From JAGXFP01 sp039714535 (GTDB lineage Bacteria; Desulfobacterota; Desulfobulbia; Desulfobulbales; JAGXFP01), in contig JBDLJC010000048.1 of NCBI GenBank assembly GCA_039714535.1, positions 1-27,501 of the forward strand: 27,501 nucleotides of DNA. The letters run 5' to 3'. Of this stretch, positions 1-7,922 are shown one piece after another. The translations under genes and the position numbers were made by a program. Positions within the stretch are counted from its first letter, which is position 1. Every line of letters starts with the position of its first letter. The notes under the pieces are model-generated. The model was not told the origin of the DNA, made no database searches, and worked only from the letters and a program-made list of their open reading frames with translations.

Positions 1-301
1 GAAACGGACAGGGGCTGGGGTGGCCAGTTTTGAATGATAAGTTCAACTGCCTGCCTCAAATGCCTTGAACCTGATGGGTGACTGGTGCGGTGCAAGACAC
101 CGACACATGAGATTGAAATACCGGGTGCTGGGAAAGAAGCCTTGATCACTATGACGGAGAACTCTGCAATTATTAACCTTTCCAAGATGGGGAAATGGTT
201 TTTCCATCACAAGGAAGAAGTCTATCTCTTGACAAGGGCCTTTTAATGGGTGACCCCTTATTCTTATTTTTTTTGTGCGGCACACACAAGCGGACCCAGC
301 G
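1..301. other. Stretch without a recognisable gene
   Basis: I see no convincing coding region here. The short open frames on both strands have no recognisable motif and no good ribosome binding site. The stretch ends at the downstream side of the lipoprotein gene that stops at 302. Confidence 0.5.
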
Positions 302-676
302 CTATGGTCCGACCCCGAACCGCCACGATTGTTCCTCCCCAGTCCTTCTGTTTACGGAAATGCTGCCACTTATGATCTGTCTGGTGACGGTGTAGGGGAA
401 TACTACCGTATCCAGGCAAAAGGAGAGCATACCGTCGACTAACAACAAGGTAAAGACTTCCCCTGCTGAGCTTTCGCTGGCTTCATAATTCGGTTCCCCA
501 TAAAGCATGCAGGCATCATAAAAAACGCCGCTATAGATCCTAGGGATCTTCTTGCAATAACTCTTGTATCCTGCGTAGGATATCTCAACATGACCGCCGG
601 TAGGGTTCACTGTTCGGATCGTGCCGCAGCCTTGGGTCATCATCAGGATTATGATCAGCAGAATTTTCCTGTTCAT
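302..676 (-). CDS. YceK/YidQ-family lipoprotein (DUF1375-like), 3' end inside a repeat
   Basis: The 124-aa product begins with a short basic N-terminus and a hydrophobic run (residues 4-13), then TQGC with Cys17, which is a slightly atypical lipobox, so it is probably exported and lipid-anchored. The part after Cys17 follows the YceK/YidQ layout: a GTI start, a Y-x-G segment, and a C-terminal stretch VDGMLSFCLDTVVFPYTV that matches the family's D-x-P-x-S-x-x-x-D-T-x-x-x-P pattern. The function of this family is not established. The last codons and the TAG stop lie inside a short repeat (GGTCCGACCCC on the plus strand) found twice more downstream, so the natural C-terminus may have been replaced by a repeat insertion. 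No strong Shine-Dalgarno precedes the ATG. Confidence 0.65.
   Translation of the reverse strand: MNRKILLIIILMMTQGCGTIRTVNPTGGHVEISYAGYKSYCKKIPRIYSGVFYDACMLYGEPNYEASESSAGEVFTLLLVDGMLSFCLDTVVFPYTVTRQIISGSISVNRRTGEEQSWRFGVGP
303..317. repeat. Dispersed repeat, copy 1 (TGGTCCGACCCCG core)
   Basis: The 13-bp core TGGTCCGACCCCG at 305-317 recurs at 803-815 and 875-887. This copy overlaps the last codons and the stop of the lipoprotein gene. Motifs of this kind resemble REP-like sequences linked to REP-associated tyrosine transposases, but that link is from memory and no transposase gene lies in the window. Confidence 0.6.
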
Positions 677-796
677 ATTTTCATAAATCCAATCGGAGAG
701 ACCCTGTCCTTAAATTGATCTTTTTGACCCTAAAAACGTCTATATAGGCCCTGAAAAGGCCTGTTTTAAACAACCATTGTCTATGATTTCAGCAAC

Positions 797-816
797 TTAG
801 CGTGGTCCGACCCCGG
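797..816. repeat. Dispersed repeat, copy 2
   Basis: The 20-bp sequence TTAGCGTGGTCCGACCCCGG is identical to the copy at 869-888. The two copies are 72 bp apart, start to start. The inner 13 bp also match copy 1 at 305-317. Confidence 0.75.
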
Positions 817-868
817 CGCCTTCTGAAAAGCCATGTTTTCTAGAAACATTTTAAACTATTTCTGTTAG

Positions 869-888
869 TTAGCGTGGTCCGACCCCGG
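869..888. repeat. Dispersed repeat, copy 3
   Basis: This is an exact second copy of the 20-bp sequence at 797-816. It lies about 100 bp downstream of the cysS stop codon, so it may sit in the cysS 3' region. Confidence 0.75.
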
Positions 889-925
889 AGGAGCGAGTTA
901 GCTGCATTACGTTCTACTTTTAACG

Positions 926-940
926 CCCATTAATAATGGG
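926..940 (-). terminator. Weak hairpin downstream of cysS
   Basis: CCCATT / AATGGG form a 6-bp stem with a 3-nt loop, about 48 bp past the cysS stop. There is no clear T-tract on the minus strand, so terminator function is uncertain. Confidence 0.25.
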
Positions 941-987
941 GGGATTATCTTTTGTGTTAGATTTTTACCTGCCAGGTTGTTTCAGTG

Positions 988-2418
988 TCAGAGATCTTTG
1001 ATCTCTATCTGATTATCTAAAAGTTCATCACGAATCTCGTCGGCCCGGGTCCAGTTTTTTTCGTCCCGGGCCTTATTACGTTCAGTGATTAATTTTTCAA
1101 TTTCATCCGGGGTTATGTCAATAGAGTCCAAGACCTTTTGTTGCTTGGCTGCGAGATAAGCGATGGGGTCTTCTTTTAATATGCCGAGGAGGTCACCAAG
1201 CCCCTGCAGGGTTTTGCCGCTTTCATGCAAGGTGTCCAGAGTATCCTGCCCAGGATTGCCAGGAAGGTGTTGAGCAATTTTATTGATCGCCCTTACAGCA
1301 TCAAAGATATGGCCGAGGGCCTGGGCCGTATTAAAATCATTATCCATGGCCTTACAGAAGCGGTCTTCAAATTGCTCAAGCTTCTGGCGGTCTTTCTTGC
1401 CTATGGTTGAGTCACCAGTGCTGATTGTTGGCAACCCTGCGACAGTTGCCAGACAGGAGTAGAGCCTGTCGAGGCCGGATTCTGCATCCTGCATGGCCTG
1501 ATCGGTAAAATCGAGAGGGGTCCGATATTGGGCAGAAAAGACGAAGAGGCGGAGGACCTCGGCGGGATATTTCTCCAGCATCTCACGGATGGTGAGGAAG
1601 TTGCCCAGTGACTTGGACATCTTCTCATCTTTGATGGTCACAAAACCGTGGTGAATCCAGGAGTTGACAAAGGGCTTGCCGGAAGCGCCTTCACTCTGGG
1701 CGATCTCGTTTTCATGGTGGGGGAAGATAAGGTCCTTGCCGCCGCCATGGATATCAAAGGTGTCACCCAGGTATTTCTTGGACATGGCAGAACATTCGAT
1801 ATGCCAGCCAGGACGCCCTGGTCCCCAGGGGCTTTCCCAGGTTGGTTCTCCGGGTTTGCTGCTCTTCCAGAGTGCAAAATCCATGGGGTTTTCTTTCTTG
1901 TCGCTTACCGCAATGCGGGCTCCGGCCATCATGTCATCAAGGTTACGACCGGAAAGAGCGCCGTAGCTGGCAAATCGCTGAACCCGGTAATAGACATCGC
2001 CGTCCTTCTCATAGGCCAGGTCTTTGCCAATCAAGGTCTCGATCAAATCAATGATTTCCGGTATGTGTTCTGTGGCCTTGGGCTCTAAATCTGGGGTGAT
2101 ATTGCCAAGACTTTCCATGTCCTCGTGGAAGGCATCGATAAAACGATTGGAAAGTTCCTCGGTTGTGGTATTTTGCTCTGCGGCTCGCTTGATGATCTTG
2201 TCGTCGATATCAGTGAAATTCCTGATAAAGGTAACCGTTTTGCCGCGGTAGCGCAGGTAGCGGACGATCATATCAAAGACAAGGGTGGAGCGGGCATGAC
2301 CAAGATGACAGTAATCGTAGACCGTGATACCACATACGTAGAGATTGATGTGGTTTTCTTTGATGGTTGAAAGCGGTTCCTTTTTGCCGGTCTTGGTGTT
2401 GTATGTCGAAATAGTCAT
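988..2418 (-). CDS. cysS: Cysteinyl-tRNA synthetase
   Basis: This class I aminoacyl-tRNA synthetase charges tRNA-Cys with cysteine in the cytoplasm. The 476-aa length is normal for the family. The HIGH-type motif is HLGH at 38-41 and the KMSKS loop is at 266-270. All four expected zinc ligands are present: Cys29 (YVCGIT), Cys209 (WHIECS), His234 and Glu238 (HHENE). The ATG start is followed by the usual N-terminal LYVCGITVYD segment. A tRNA-Cys gene lies 2.7 kb away on the same strand, with serA between. The region upstream of the ATG is AT-rich and has no strong Shine-Dalgarno, so the start is chosen by homology. Identification is secure. Confidence 0.97.
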   Translation of the reverse strand: MTISTYNTKTGKKEPLSTIKENHINLYVCGITVYDYCHLGHARSTLVFDMIVRYLRYRGKTVTFIRNFTDIDDKIIKRAAEQNTTTEELSNRFIDAFHEDMESLGNITPDLEPKATEHIPEIIDLIETLIGKDLAYEKDGDVYYRVQRFASYGALSGRNLDDMMAGARIAVSDKKENPMDFALWKSSKPGEPTWESPWGPGRPGWHIECSAMSKKYLGDTFDIHGGGKDLIFPHHENEIAQSEGASGKPFVNSWIHHGFVTIKDEKMSKSLGNFLTIREMLEKYPAEVLRLFVFSAQYRTPLDFTDQAMQDAESGLDRLYSCLATVAGLPTISTGDSTIGKKDRQKLEQFEDRFCKAMDNDFNTAQALGHIFDAVRAINKIAQHLPGNPGQDTLDTLHESGKTLQGLGDLLGILKEDPIAYLAAKQQKVLDSIDITPDEIEKLITERNKARDEKNWTRADEIRDELLDNQIEIKDL

Positions 2419-2618
2419 AGTAGTGATTTAAATATAAATAAGCTTTTTTTGCTGGAAAGGCTCTGGCTATGGGGATTTCCCCGGAAGTCGGACAATATAC
2501 TCTCTTCAGAAATTGAAGAAAACTTCTAAGTAACTGATGAGACACATGCTTTTCAATTATTCATTCGTGTTTTCTTGCACCGATTCCCGAGAGAAACCTC
2601 TTTTCTTTTAGATGCATC

Positions 2619-2650
2619 AAAAGGGCTACCCGAAAACAGATAGCCCTTTT
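2619..2650 (-). terminator. Intrinsic terminator after serA
   Basis: AAAAGGGCTA (2619-2628) and TAGCCCTTTT (2641-2650) form a perfect 10-bp stem with a 12-nt loop. On the minus strand the stem ends in a T-run. It lies about 24 bp past the serA stop, between serA and cysS. Confidence 0.75.
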
Positions 2651-2673
2651 GACTAAAACTAAACACTCATACC

Positions 2674-4263
2674 TTACATATCGAGGACCATAGCGTCAGT
2701 AATATGCTCAAGTTCCTGAACCGCAGCAAGCTGATCCTTACTTAGAAGAATATCGGTATTGAGCAAAATAACATTCTTAACAGAATCAGCATCTACCTCT
2801 TGGCCGACAGTCATTCGGGAGATATTGGCCCCTAACCCACCGAGAGTTGTGCCCAAAGAACCGATAACACCAGGAACATCGTCATTGGAAACAAAAAGCA
2901 TGGAACCATCAAGAACCGCCTCAAGACGGAAGGAGTTGAGGCGAACAAGACGAGGCTCGCTCTTACCAAAAAACGTACCGGCCAGCTTATTCTCTCCATC
3001 ACTGGTCTTAACCGTAATAGTGAGCTGGCTGGTGAAAGCGTCGGAATCGCCAGTCTTGGCCTCAACAATCTTTATTCCGCGATCCTTGGCGATCATCGGC
3101 GCATTTACAAAATTCACAGCATCCTTAAGTATAGGTGTGAAGAGTCCTTTTAAGAAGGAGATAGTAATCGGATTAGTGTCCAGCTCGGCAAGATCACCGC
3201 CAAATTCAATATCCACCTCTTCAACACCACCCTTAGCAATCTGCATGTGGAGTGAGCCCATCATCTCAGCCAAAGAAGCATAAGGACCAATCTTGGCAAG
3301 AACCTCGGAGCTTACAGATGGTACGTTAACAGCATTGGTAACGGTACCGGTATTGAGGTAATCAGACATCTGCTCACAGATGGCAATGGCAACATTAATC
3401 TGAGCCTCTGAGGTAGAAGCACCAAGATGAGGTGTACAGATGAAATTAGGCAGACTAAGCAGTGGTGTGGTTTCAAGGGAGGTAGGCTCTTTCTCGAAAA
3501 CATCCAAGGCGGCAGCTCTAATCTCGCCATTCTTCAGGGCCTCATAGAGGGCCTCTTCATCAACAACACCGCCACGGGCACAATCAATGAACATGGCCTC
3601 TTTCTTCATGGCCTTAAATTCCTTGGTGGAGACCAGCTTGGCAGTCTCCTTGGTCAAGGGTACATGCACAGAGAAATAATCAGCGCGCTCACAAAGCTCT
3701 TCCATGCTGACCAGCTCAACACCAATCTTCTCAGCAATATCTTTAGGCATATGAGGATCATAGGCAATGACCTTCATCTTTAAGCCCTTGGCTCGCTCAG
3801 CAAAGATAGCACCGATACGACCGATACCGATGATACCGACAGTCTTGTTGGTGACCTCACGGCCCTGAAATTTTTTCTTATCCCAACTACCCTCTTTCAG
3901 ACGAGCTGTAGCCTGAGGGATATTTCTGGTCAGAGACATCATCATTGCAATGGCATGCTCAGCGGCAGTGGTAGCGTTACCATCCGGGGCATTCATCACC
4001 ACAACACCTTTCTTTGAGGCCTCAGGAATATTAACATTGTCCAGGCCAATACCAGCACGGCCGACAACTTTCAGGTTATCCGCTGAATCGAGGATCTCAT
4101 CGGTAACCTTGGTAGCGCTACGAATAACAAGGCCATCATATGCGCCGATTATTTTTTTGAGCTCTTCAGGTGCAAGACCGGTATCCACATCTACTTCGAA
4201 TCCGGCATCCTTAAGAATCTTTTCCCCAATGGGATCAAGATTGTCACTGATCAAAATTTTCAT
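2674..4263 (-). CDS. serA: D-3-phosphoglycerate dehydrogenase
   Basis: SerA oxidises 3-phosphoglycerate to 3-phosphohydroxypyruvate with NAD+, the first committed step to serine and thus glycine and cysteine. The 529-aa product is the long type: substrate and NAD domains (about 1-310), an intervening ASB domain (about 315-450) and a C-terminal ACT domain (about 455-529) typical of serine feedback control. The nucleotide-binding motif GIGRIG is at 146-151. The catalytic residues are Arg230 (CARGG), Glu259 (FEKEP) and His279 (TPHLG). The start is an ATG preceded by AAGGA at good spacing. A strong terminator follows the gene. It is probably a single-gene transcript. Confidence 0.97.
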   Translation of the reverse strand: MKILISDNLDPIGEKILKDAGFEVDVDTGLAPEELKKIIGAYDGLVIRSATKVTDEILDSADNLKVVGRAGIGLDNVNIPEASKKGVVVMNAPDGNATTAAEHAIAMMMSLTRNIPQATARLKEGSWDKKKFQGREVTNKTVGIIGIGRIGAIFAERAKGLKMKVIAYDPHMPKDIAEKIGVELVSMEELCERADYFSVHVPLTKETAKLVSTKEFKAMKKEAMFIDCARGGVVDEEALYEALKNGEIRAAALDVFEKEPTSLETTPLLSLPNFICTPHLGASTSEAQINVAIAICEQMSDYLNTGTVTNAVNVPSVSSEVLAKIGPYASLAEMMGSLHMQIAKGGVEEVDIEFGGDLAELDTNPITISFLKGLFTPILKDAVNFVNAPMIAKDRGIKIVEAKTGDSDAFTSQLTITVKTSDGENKLAGTFFGKSEPRLVRLNSFRLEAVLDGSMLFVSNDDVPGVIGSLGTTLGGLGANISRMTVGQEVDADSVKNVILLNTDILLSKDQLAAVQELEHITDAMVLDM

Positions 4264-4382
4264 GATATTTCCTTAACGGTATTTAAATAGACTATGTAGT
4301 CAAAAAGTCAGAATGGCTTATTTGAGAAGCCATATATAATGTAAAAAAACGCGCAATACGCTGCGATGGCAGTGGTTTGTTA

Positions 4383-4411
4383 AGCCTATTTCTGGCTCGG
4401 AGAAATAGGCT
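4383..4411. repeat. Perfect 11-bp inverted repeat (hairpin)
   Basis: AGCCTATTTCT (4383-4393) and AGAAATAGGCT (4401-4411) pair perfectly around a 7-nt loop. It sits just past the stop of the small ORF at 4437 and upstream of serA. There is no T-tract on either side, so it may be a processing or attenuation structure rather than a classical terminator. Confidence 0.6.
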
Positions 4412-4436
4412 AGGCGTGTAAATCAATTCGTTGATA

Positions 4437-4769
4437 TTAATCCTGAAAACAGGAGGGAAAATCAGCAGGACCATCGTCATCGTCTTCTGCTTGCTCCATG
4501 CCCATTTGCGGGCGGACTTGAAGCTCTTGGTTAAACTCCTCAACCTTCTGCCGCAAAAGGTTCTCAGCAAAAACAGGATTCCCTACATACTTCAAGGAGT
4601 TGTCTTCTAGCTGGGTGATCAGCGAGGCTACAGCTTCATCCTTCACATCTTCATCAACGAAATGACGCTCTTTGGCAAATCCATGAACCAAAACACCATT
4701 AAAACGATCATTAAAAGCAACTCTCCCTTCATCAACTACACCCAAATCGGTCAGCTTATCTTCTGTCAC
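4437..4769 (-). CDS. Hypothetical acidic small protein
   Basis: This 110-aa frame has protein-like composition but no family I recognise. It has a stretch likely to form helices (VASLITQLEDNSLKYVG, then a segment around NLLRQKVEEF) and a very acidic tail with four consecutive Asp residues near position 98. The GTG start overlaps the stop codon of the upstream IS30-type fragment, and the frame stays open for six codons before the GTG. It may therefore be the 3' part of an older gene cut by an insertion event. A perfect hairpin lies just downstream. It could also be a chance ORF. Confidence 0.4.
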   Translation of the reverse strand: MTEDKLTDLGVVDEGRVAFNDRFNGVLVHGFAKERHFVDEDVKDEAVASLITQLEDNSLKYVGNPVFAENLLRQKVEEFNQELQVRPQMGMEQAEDDDDGPADFPSCFQD

Positions 4770-4891
4770 TGATAATTCTTCAAGAAGTCAGACGACCTTA
4801 AATACTCAGCAATCCTAGCAGGACTATACCCTTGCTTTCGTAGCATAGAAATCGTATACCTTTCTTCGGAGATGATTTGGCGATGTCCCAT
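4766..4891 (-). pseudogene. IS30-family transposase, N-terminal remnant
   Basis: A 41-codon frame starts MGHRQIISEERYTISMLRKQ and continues GYSPARIAEYLRSSD. This matches the N-terminal helix-turn-helix of IS30-type transposases, which normally run (E)ERY-x-I-x-x-L-x-x-x-G-x-S-x-x-x-I-A-x-x-L-G-R. The similarity stops near residue 34 and the frame ends at TGA soon after. The rest of the DDE transposase (about 300 residues) is absent. The ATG has a good AAAGGGAG ribosome binding site. It marks an old insertion next to the tRNA-Cys gene. Confidence 0.65.
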
Positions 4892-5093
4892 AGTTACTCT
4901 CCCTTTTACTTGGTCGTTTAGAGAAATAACTAGTATCGCCAATCACCTCTTTTAATGCAGCAACTGTCGCATTTACTCTATGACTTCGCGAACCGTGACA
5001 AGACAGACTGGTTGACGGATGAAGGTGGCACATTGATAGGCCGATAAGCCTCAAGCAGTCAGCAAACAATGTCGAAATACAAAGGCAAAAAAA

Positions 5094-5168
5094 TGGAGGC
5101 GGTGACTAGAGTTGAACTAGTGATCACGGTTTTGCAGACCGTTGCCTTAACCACTTGGCTACACCGCC
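5094..5168 (-). tRNA. tRNA-Cys (GCA anticodon)
   Basis: On the minus strand the sequence starts GGCGGTG and ends CACCGCC-T-CCA, giving a perfect 7-bp acceptor stem. It has the U73 discriminator typical of bacterial tRNA-Cys and an encoded CCA. The anticodon arm ACGGT-CTGCAAA-ACCGT shows anticodon GCA, and the T-arm loop is TTCAACT. The length is 75 nt. A T-run follows the CCA directly. The racemase gene ends 42 bp upstream, so the tRNA could be read from the same transcript. Confidence 0.95.
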
Positions 5169-5210
5169 TTTTTTTTATTAGTTAAGAGAAAAGACCTCAA
5201 AGTACATTTT

Positions 5211-5933
5211 TTAATATTGTGAAAATCTAGCGGAATATGATCTTGACGCCAATTCATTAGCTAAAAGATCGGTTGCGTCTATAATATTTTTATTAATTCC
5301 TGTTGTGGGCAAAAGAGGTAGCTCTGTACAAGCCAATAAGACTGTTTCAGAGTCAAGTTTGTTTATTATATCGTGATACTCTGAAACTAAGTTTTTATCA
5401 TTTGAGCCTTTAGATTTAATACCCTTGACAAGATCATTCATCTCGGATGAGTTAGTTATTTCAATATCTACATGCTGTGATAAAATTTTATACGGAGAAT
5501 AAGAACCTAGCTCCATAACTGTGCCTATTGATAAGAGAGCAATTTTTTTTATTTGATTATCAGAAATATATTTTTTTATAGGATCGACTATAGAAACAAA
5601 TTCGCATTTATAATTATTACTTACAATTATATCACTGTAATAGTGAAGTATGTTGCAGGCTATGCAGAAGTAATCAACTTGTTCATCTAGCATGTCTAAT
5701 GTATTTAATAGATCTCTTTCAATGAATTTCTCATGTTTGTCGATATCCATTACAAGCCCCATACTTGGAACTGAGTGAACAACTACAGGTGGGGCATCAA
5801 CATCTCCATATGAATCAATTTCGAAGTTATTTTTGTTTTTTTGGAGAATCTTTTGCCAAAGATCAATCCCCGCCTCAGGGCCAGCTCCAGTAATAATGCC
5901 TATCCTTCCTTTGTAAGACAATGAAGAATTCAT
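5211..5933 (-). CDS. Aspartate/glutamate racemase family protein
   Basis: This is a 240-aa member of the cofactor-independent Asp/Glu racemase superfamily. These enzymes invert the alpha carbon of an amino acid using two cysteines, one in each half. The N-terminal GIITGAGPEAG matches the family's GxxGGxGPxA segment. Cys93 lies in CIACNILH (usual A-C-N-T) and Cys202 in LLACTELPLL (usual G/A-C-T-E-L). Both catalytic cysteines are therefore present. The ATG overlaps the TGA of the exporter gene by one base (TGATG), which indicates translational coupling. The gene is clearly AT-rich. The substrate cannot be told from sequence; aspartate, glutamate or another amino acid (broad-specificity YgeA-like) are all possible. 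Confidence 0.8.
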   Translation of the reverse strand: MNSSLSYKGRIGIITGAGPEAGIDLWQKILQKNKNNFEIDSYGDVDAPPVVVHSVPSMGLVMDIDKHEKFIERDLLNTLDMLDEQVDYFCIACNILHYYSDIIVSNNYKCEFVSIVDPIKKYISDNQIKKIALLSIGTVMELGSYSPYKILSQHVDIEITNSSEMNDLVKGIKSKGSNDKNLVSEYHDIINKLDSETVLLACTELPLLPTTGINKNIIDATDLLANELASRSYSARFSQY

Positions 5934-6859
5934 CAACTATTCCCTCTTGCATTATCAATACAGGTATCTTTCTTGACCAAGAGAGCGGATTGGCTTCTTG
6001 AGAAATATTCAATGATTTTGTTTTCAAATGTTATGCAAAATAGGCCGACGAGAATGAAGAGAAAAGCACACAGTACCTTGATGCTAAAGTTTTCACCGGT
6101 CAGTAAGTGCGAGGTTATCATTCCAACAACAGGCACGAGTAACTTGAAAGGCTCAACATGGTTGGCAGTATATTTTTTTAAGAGCCAGCCCCAAGTGGCA
6201 AAAGCTACAACGGTTCCCAGCAAACCGGTATAGAGAATAGATATCCATGCCATAGCGCTAAAATTGACCACAGCTTGCCAATGCCCGGTTTCAAGTATTA
6301 ATGATAGGATAAATAGGGGAAGTGGCGGTACTAGACATGCCCATATTATCAAGCTGAAGAAATCGACTTTGTCAGCGCTCTTCATGAGAATACTGCTTGA
6401 ACCATAAAAAAAAGCAGCGCCAAGAACTAAAGAGAAAGACAGAAAAGAGCCGAAATTTGATGAGTCGGAGCCAATTATTCCGACACCCAATACCCCTAAA
6501 AAAATGCCTGTGATCTGGCCTGGGCTTGGCTTTTCTTTTAAAACTAAGGCTGACAGGATTACCGCAAACAATACCGCTGTTTGTAATACCAACGATGTTA
6601 GGCCGGCAGGCATGCCTATTTTTATGCCGACGTACATTAAGCTAAACATCGCAACATAATTGGAGCCGAATAGTATCAGGAATTTCAGGCTCACTTTGGG
6701 TCTCTTGATGAAAAAGACCAAGGGCACGGCAGCAACTAAAAAACGTAGTGACGCATTGAAAATAGGGGGAAAGTCTTTTAAGCCCAATTCAATTATTGCA
6801 AAGGCTGATCCCCATATTATGGTTATAGATATTGCTATCAATAAATCTAGTTTCTTCAT
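5933..6859 (-). CDS. EamA-type DMT-superfamily exporter
   Basis: The 308-aa membrane protein has two EamA repeats (about 1-135 and 145-285) and around ten hydrophobic segments. Several stretches closely follow E. coli EamA (YdeD), an exporter of O-acetylserine and cysteine: IWGSAFAI near the N-terminus, IGMPAGLTSLVLQ in the first repeat, SLIIWACLVPPLPLFILSLIL and FKLLVPVVGM in the second. That similarity is from memory and does not prove substrate. A charged C-terminal tail of about 25 residues follows the last segment. The gene lies between the 252-aa unknown protein gene (35-bp gap) and the racemase gene (1-base overlap). This suggests export of a metabolite made or modified by the neighbours. 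Confidence 0.85.
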   Translation of the reverse strand: MKKLDLLIAISITIIWGSAFAIIELGLKDFPPIFNASLRFLVAAVPLVFFIKRPKVSLKFLILFGSNYVAMFSLMYVGIKIGMPAGLTSLVLQTAVLFAVILSALVLKEKPSPGQITGIFLGVLGVGIIGSDSSNFGSFLSFSLVLGAAFFYGSSSILMKSADKVDFFSLIIWACLVPPLPLFILSLILETGHWQAVVNFSAMAWISILYTGLLGTVVAFATWGWLLKKYTANHVEPFKLLVPVVGMITSHLLTGENFSIKVLCAFLFILVGLFCITFENKIIEYFSRSQSALLVKKDTCIDNARGNS

Positions 6860-6894
6860 GATATATGTTTGTTAACCTAAAGTATTTGAGGTGA

Positions 6895-7653
6895 TTAATT
6901 ACAAAAATCAAATTGCTCATTGTAAACTTCATCATCGTCGCAAAAAAAGTTTATAAACTCAGTATTTAAATCATATAATTTATGAGCTACAAATATTCCA
7001 AGTCTAATTCTATTTATGTATATATTATTAAAAATATTTAAAATAATATTTGCATTATTAGAGATGTCGATTCCTCGGAATAAGGTTCCAAGAATCAAAT
7101 TGCATTTTGGATTTGGGCCTTCTTTCATGACTAATGGTTTTGAGTCCGGCCCATCAATAGCATATGCATTCTTGTTTTTTTCTATCTTGCAACTTGAGTT
7201 ATCTATGCATCTGGCAAGTGATTTGTCGTTACTTGAGTAGACCTTGAACTTGTCAGGTGTTTTTTTGTATGCTTTTCTGAACAAGACAGATGACTTGTTG
7301 CGAAAAGTACTTTCAAACAGAACATTTAAAATATTCTTGTCAAAACCATGCTTTTCTAAAATGATCTGATAGTTATGTGGTAGTTGATAGTTTTCTTTTA
7401 ATAATTTTCGCTGCTCTTTTGGTATTCCTATGTCGTTAACCCATAAAGTCAGGGTAGGGGTATTGTTTGTTTTTTCTAGCTGCATATAGGTGTGAATTCC
7501 TAGTTCAAATGATAACTTCTCAGCTGCACCATAACTTGAAAGATCTTCTAGTTCATCTGCTACACAATAGTGCCCAGCAATTATAGAAATATTCTTATTG
7601 GTACATTGTTTTACAGAATTCATAATTTCATGCTGTTTATCGATAGTATTCAT
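6895..7653 (-). CDS. Unrecognised 252-aa protein in sulfur-carrier/exporter operon
   Basis: I do not recognise this protein. It appears soluble, with no signal peptide and no clear membrane segment. It has seven cysteines (17, 30, 149, 155, 184, 238, 251) and a conspicuous early segment IIAGHYCVADELEDLS (about 24-39). A later segment reads EGPNPKCNLILGTLFRGI (about 178-195), and the tail is acidic (CDDDEVYNEQFDF). The coding DNA is very AT-rich, rich in Asn, Lys and Ile codons. The ATG is preceded by GAGAGA, and the tusA-like gene stops 17 bp upstream, so the two are surely co-transcribed. By position it could be an enzyme receiving sulfur from the TusA-like carrier, but that is only inference. 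Confidence 0.75.
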   Translation of the reverse strand: MNTIDKQHEIMNSVKQCTNKNISIIAGHYCVADELEDLSSYGAAEKLSFELGIHTYMQLEKTNNTPTLTLWVNDIGIPKEQRKLLKENYQLPHNYQIILEKHGFDKNILNVLFESTFRNKSSVLFRKAYKKTPDKFKVYSSNDKSLARCIDNSSCKIEKNKNAYAIDGPDSKPLVMKEGPNPKCNLILGTLFRGIDISNNANIILNIFNNIYINRIRLGIFVAHKLYDLNTEFINFFCDDDEVYNEQFDFCN

Positions 7654-7670
7654 AATAGTTGTCTCTCAAA

Positions 7671-7904
7671 TTATTTTTTTATTTTTTTCATGTAAAAAAT
7701 AAAAACCCCATCAAATATCTGATATTTGACAATCTCGGCCATCCCGCTTTTGCAAAATTTATCTATATCACCATAGTAACTAGGATCTGTTGCCAACACT
7801 TTTAATGTTTCGCCTTCTTCCATATTTTTAAGTTGTTTTTTTGTTTTTAATAACGGCATTGGACAACTTTGACCAATAACGTCCAGCGTTTTATTAGCAT
7901 TCAT
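7671..7904 (-). CDS. TusA/SirA-family sulfur carrier protein
   Basis: The 77-aa product (from the ATG at 7904) matches TusA-type sulfur carriers. It has DVIGQSCPMPLLK with the persulfide-carrying Cys14 in the invariant CPxP motif, then LKVLATDPSYYGDIDKFC, matching the family's D-P-x-x-x-x-D-I-x-x-F-C. These small cytoplasmic proteins pass sulfur between enzymes in tRNA thiolation, cofactor synthesis or sulfur oxidation. A longer frame starts at 7964, but the extra 20 residues run through a palindrome and are not family-like, so I prefer 7904. It is the first gene of the AT-rich operon. The context of an exporter and a racemase suggests a special pathway rather than general tRNA modification. 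Confidence 0.85.
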   Translation of the reverse strand: MNANKTLDVIGQSCPMPLLKTKKQLKNMEEGETLKVLATDPSYYGDIDKFCKSGMAEIVKYQIFDGVFIFYMKKIKK

Positions 7905-7922
7905 CTCGCATACTCTCTCAGA

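Larger units (their letters stand above)
677..987. other. Intergenic stretch with two repeat copies and a weak hairpin
   Basis: There is no supported gene between the lipoprotein gene start and the cysS stop. The stretch contains the two 20-bp repeat copies at 797 and 869 and a small hairpin at 926-940. Nothing else was recognised. Confidence 0.55.

Noticed and set aside
43..285. 80-codon open frame on the minus strand at the window start
   Set aside because: No motif, unusual composition, no ribosome binding site.
797..888. Direct repeats as a CRISPR array
   Set aside because: Only two exact 20-bp copies with a 52-bp gap and no cas genes; a REP-like repeat is the better reading.
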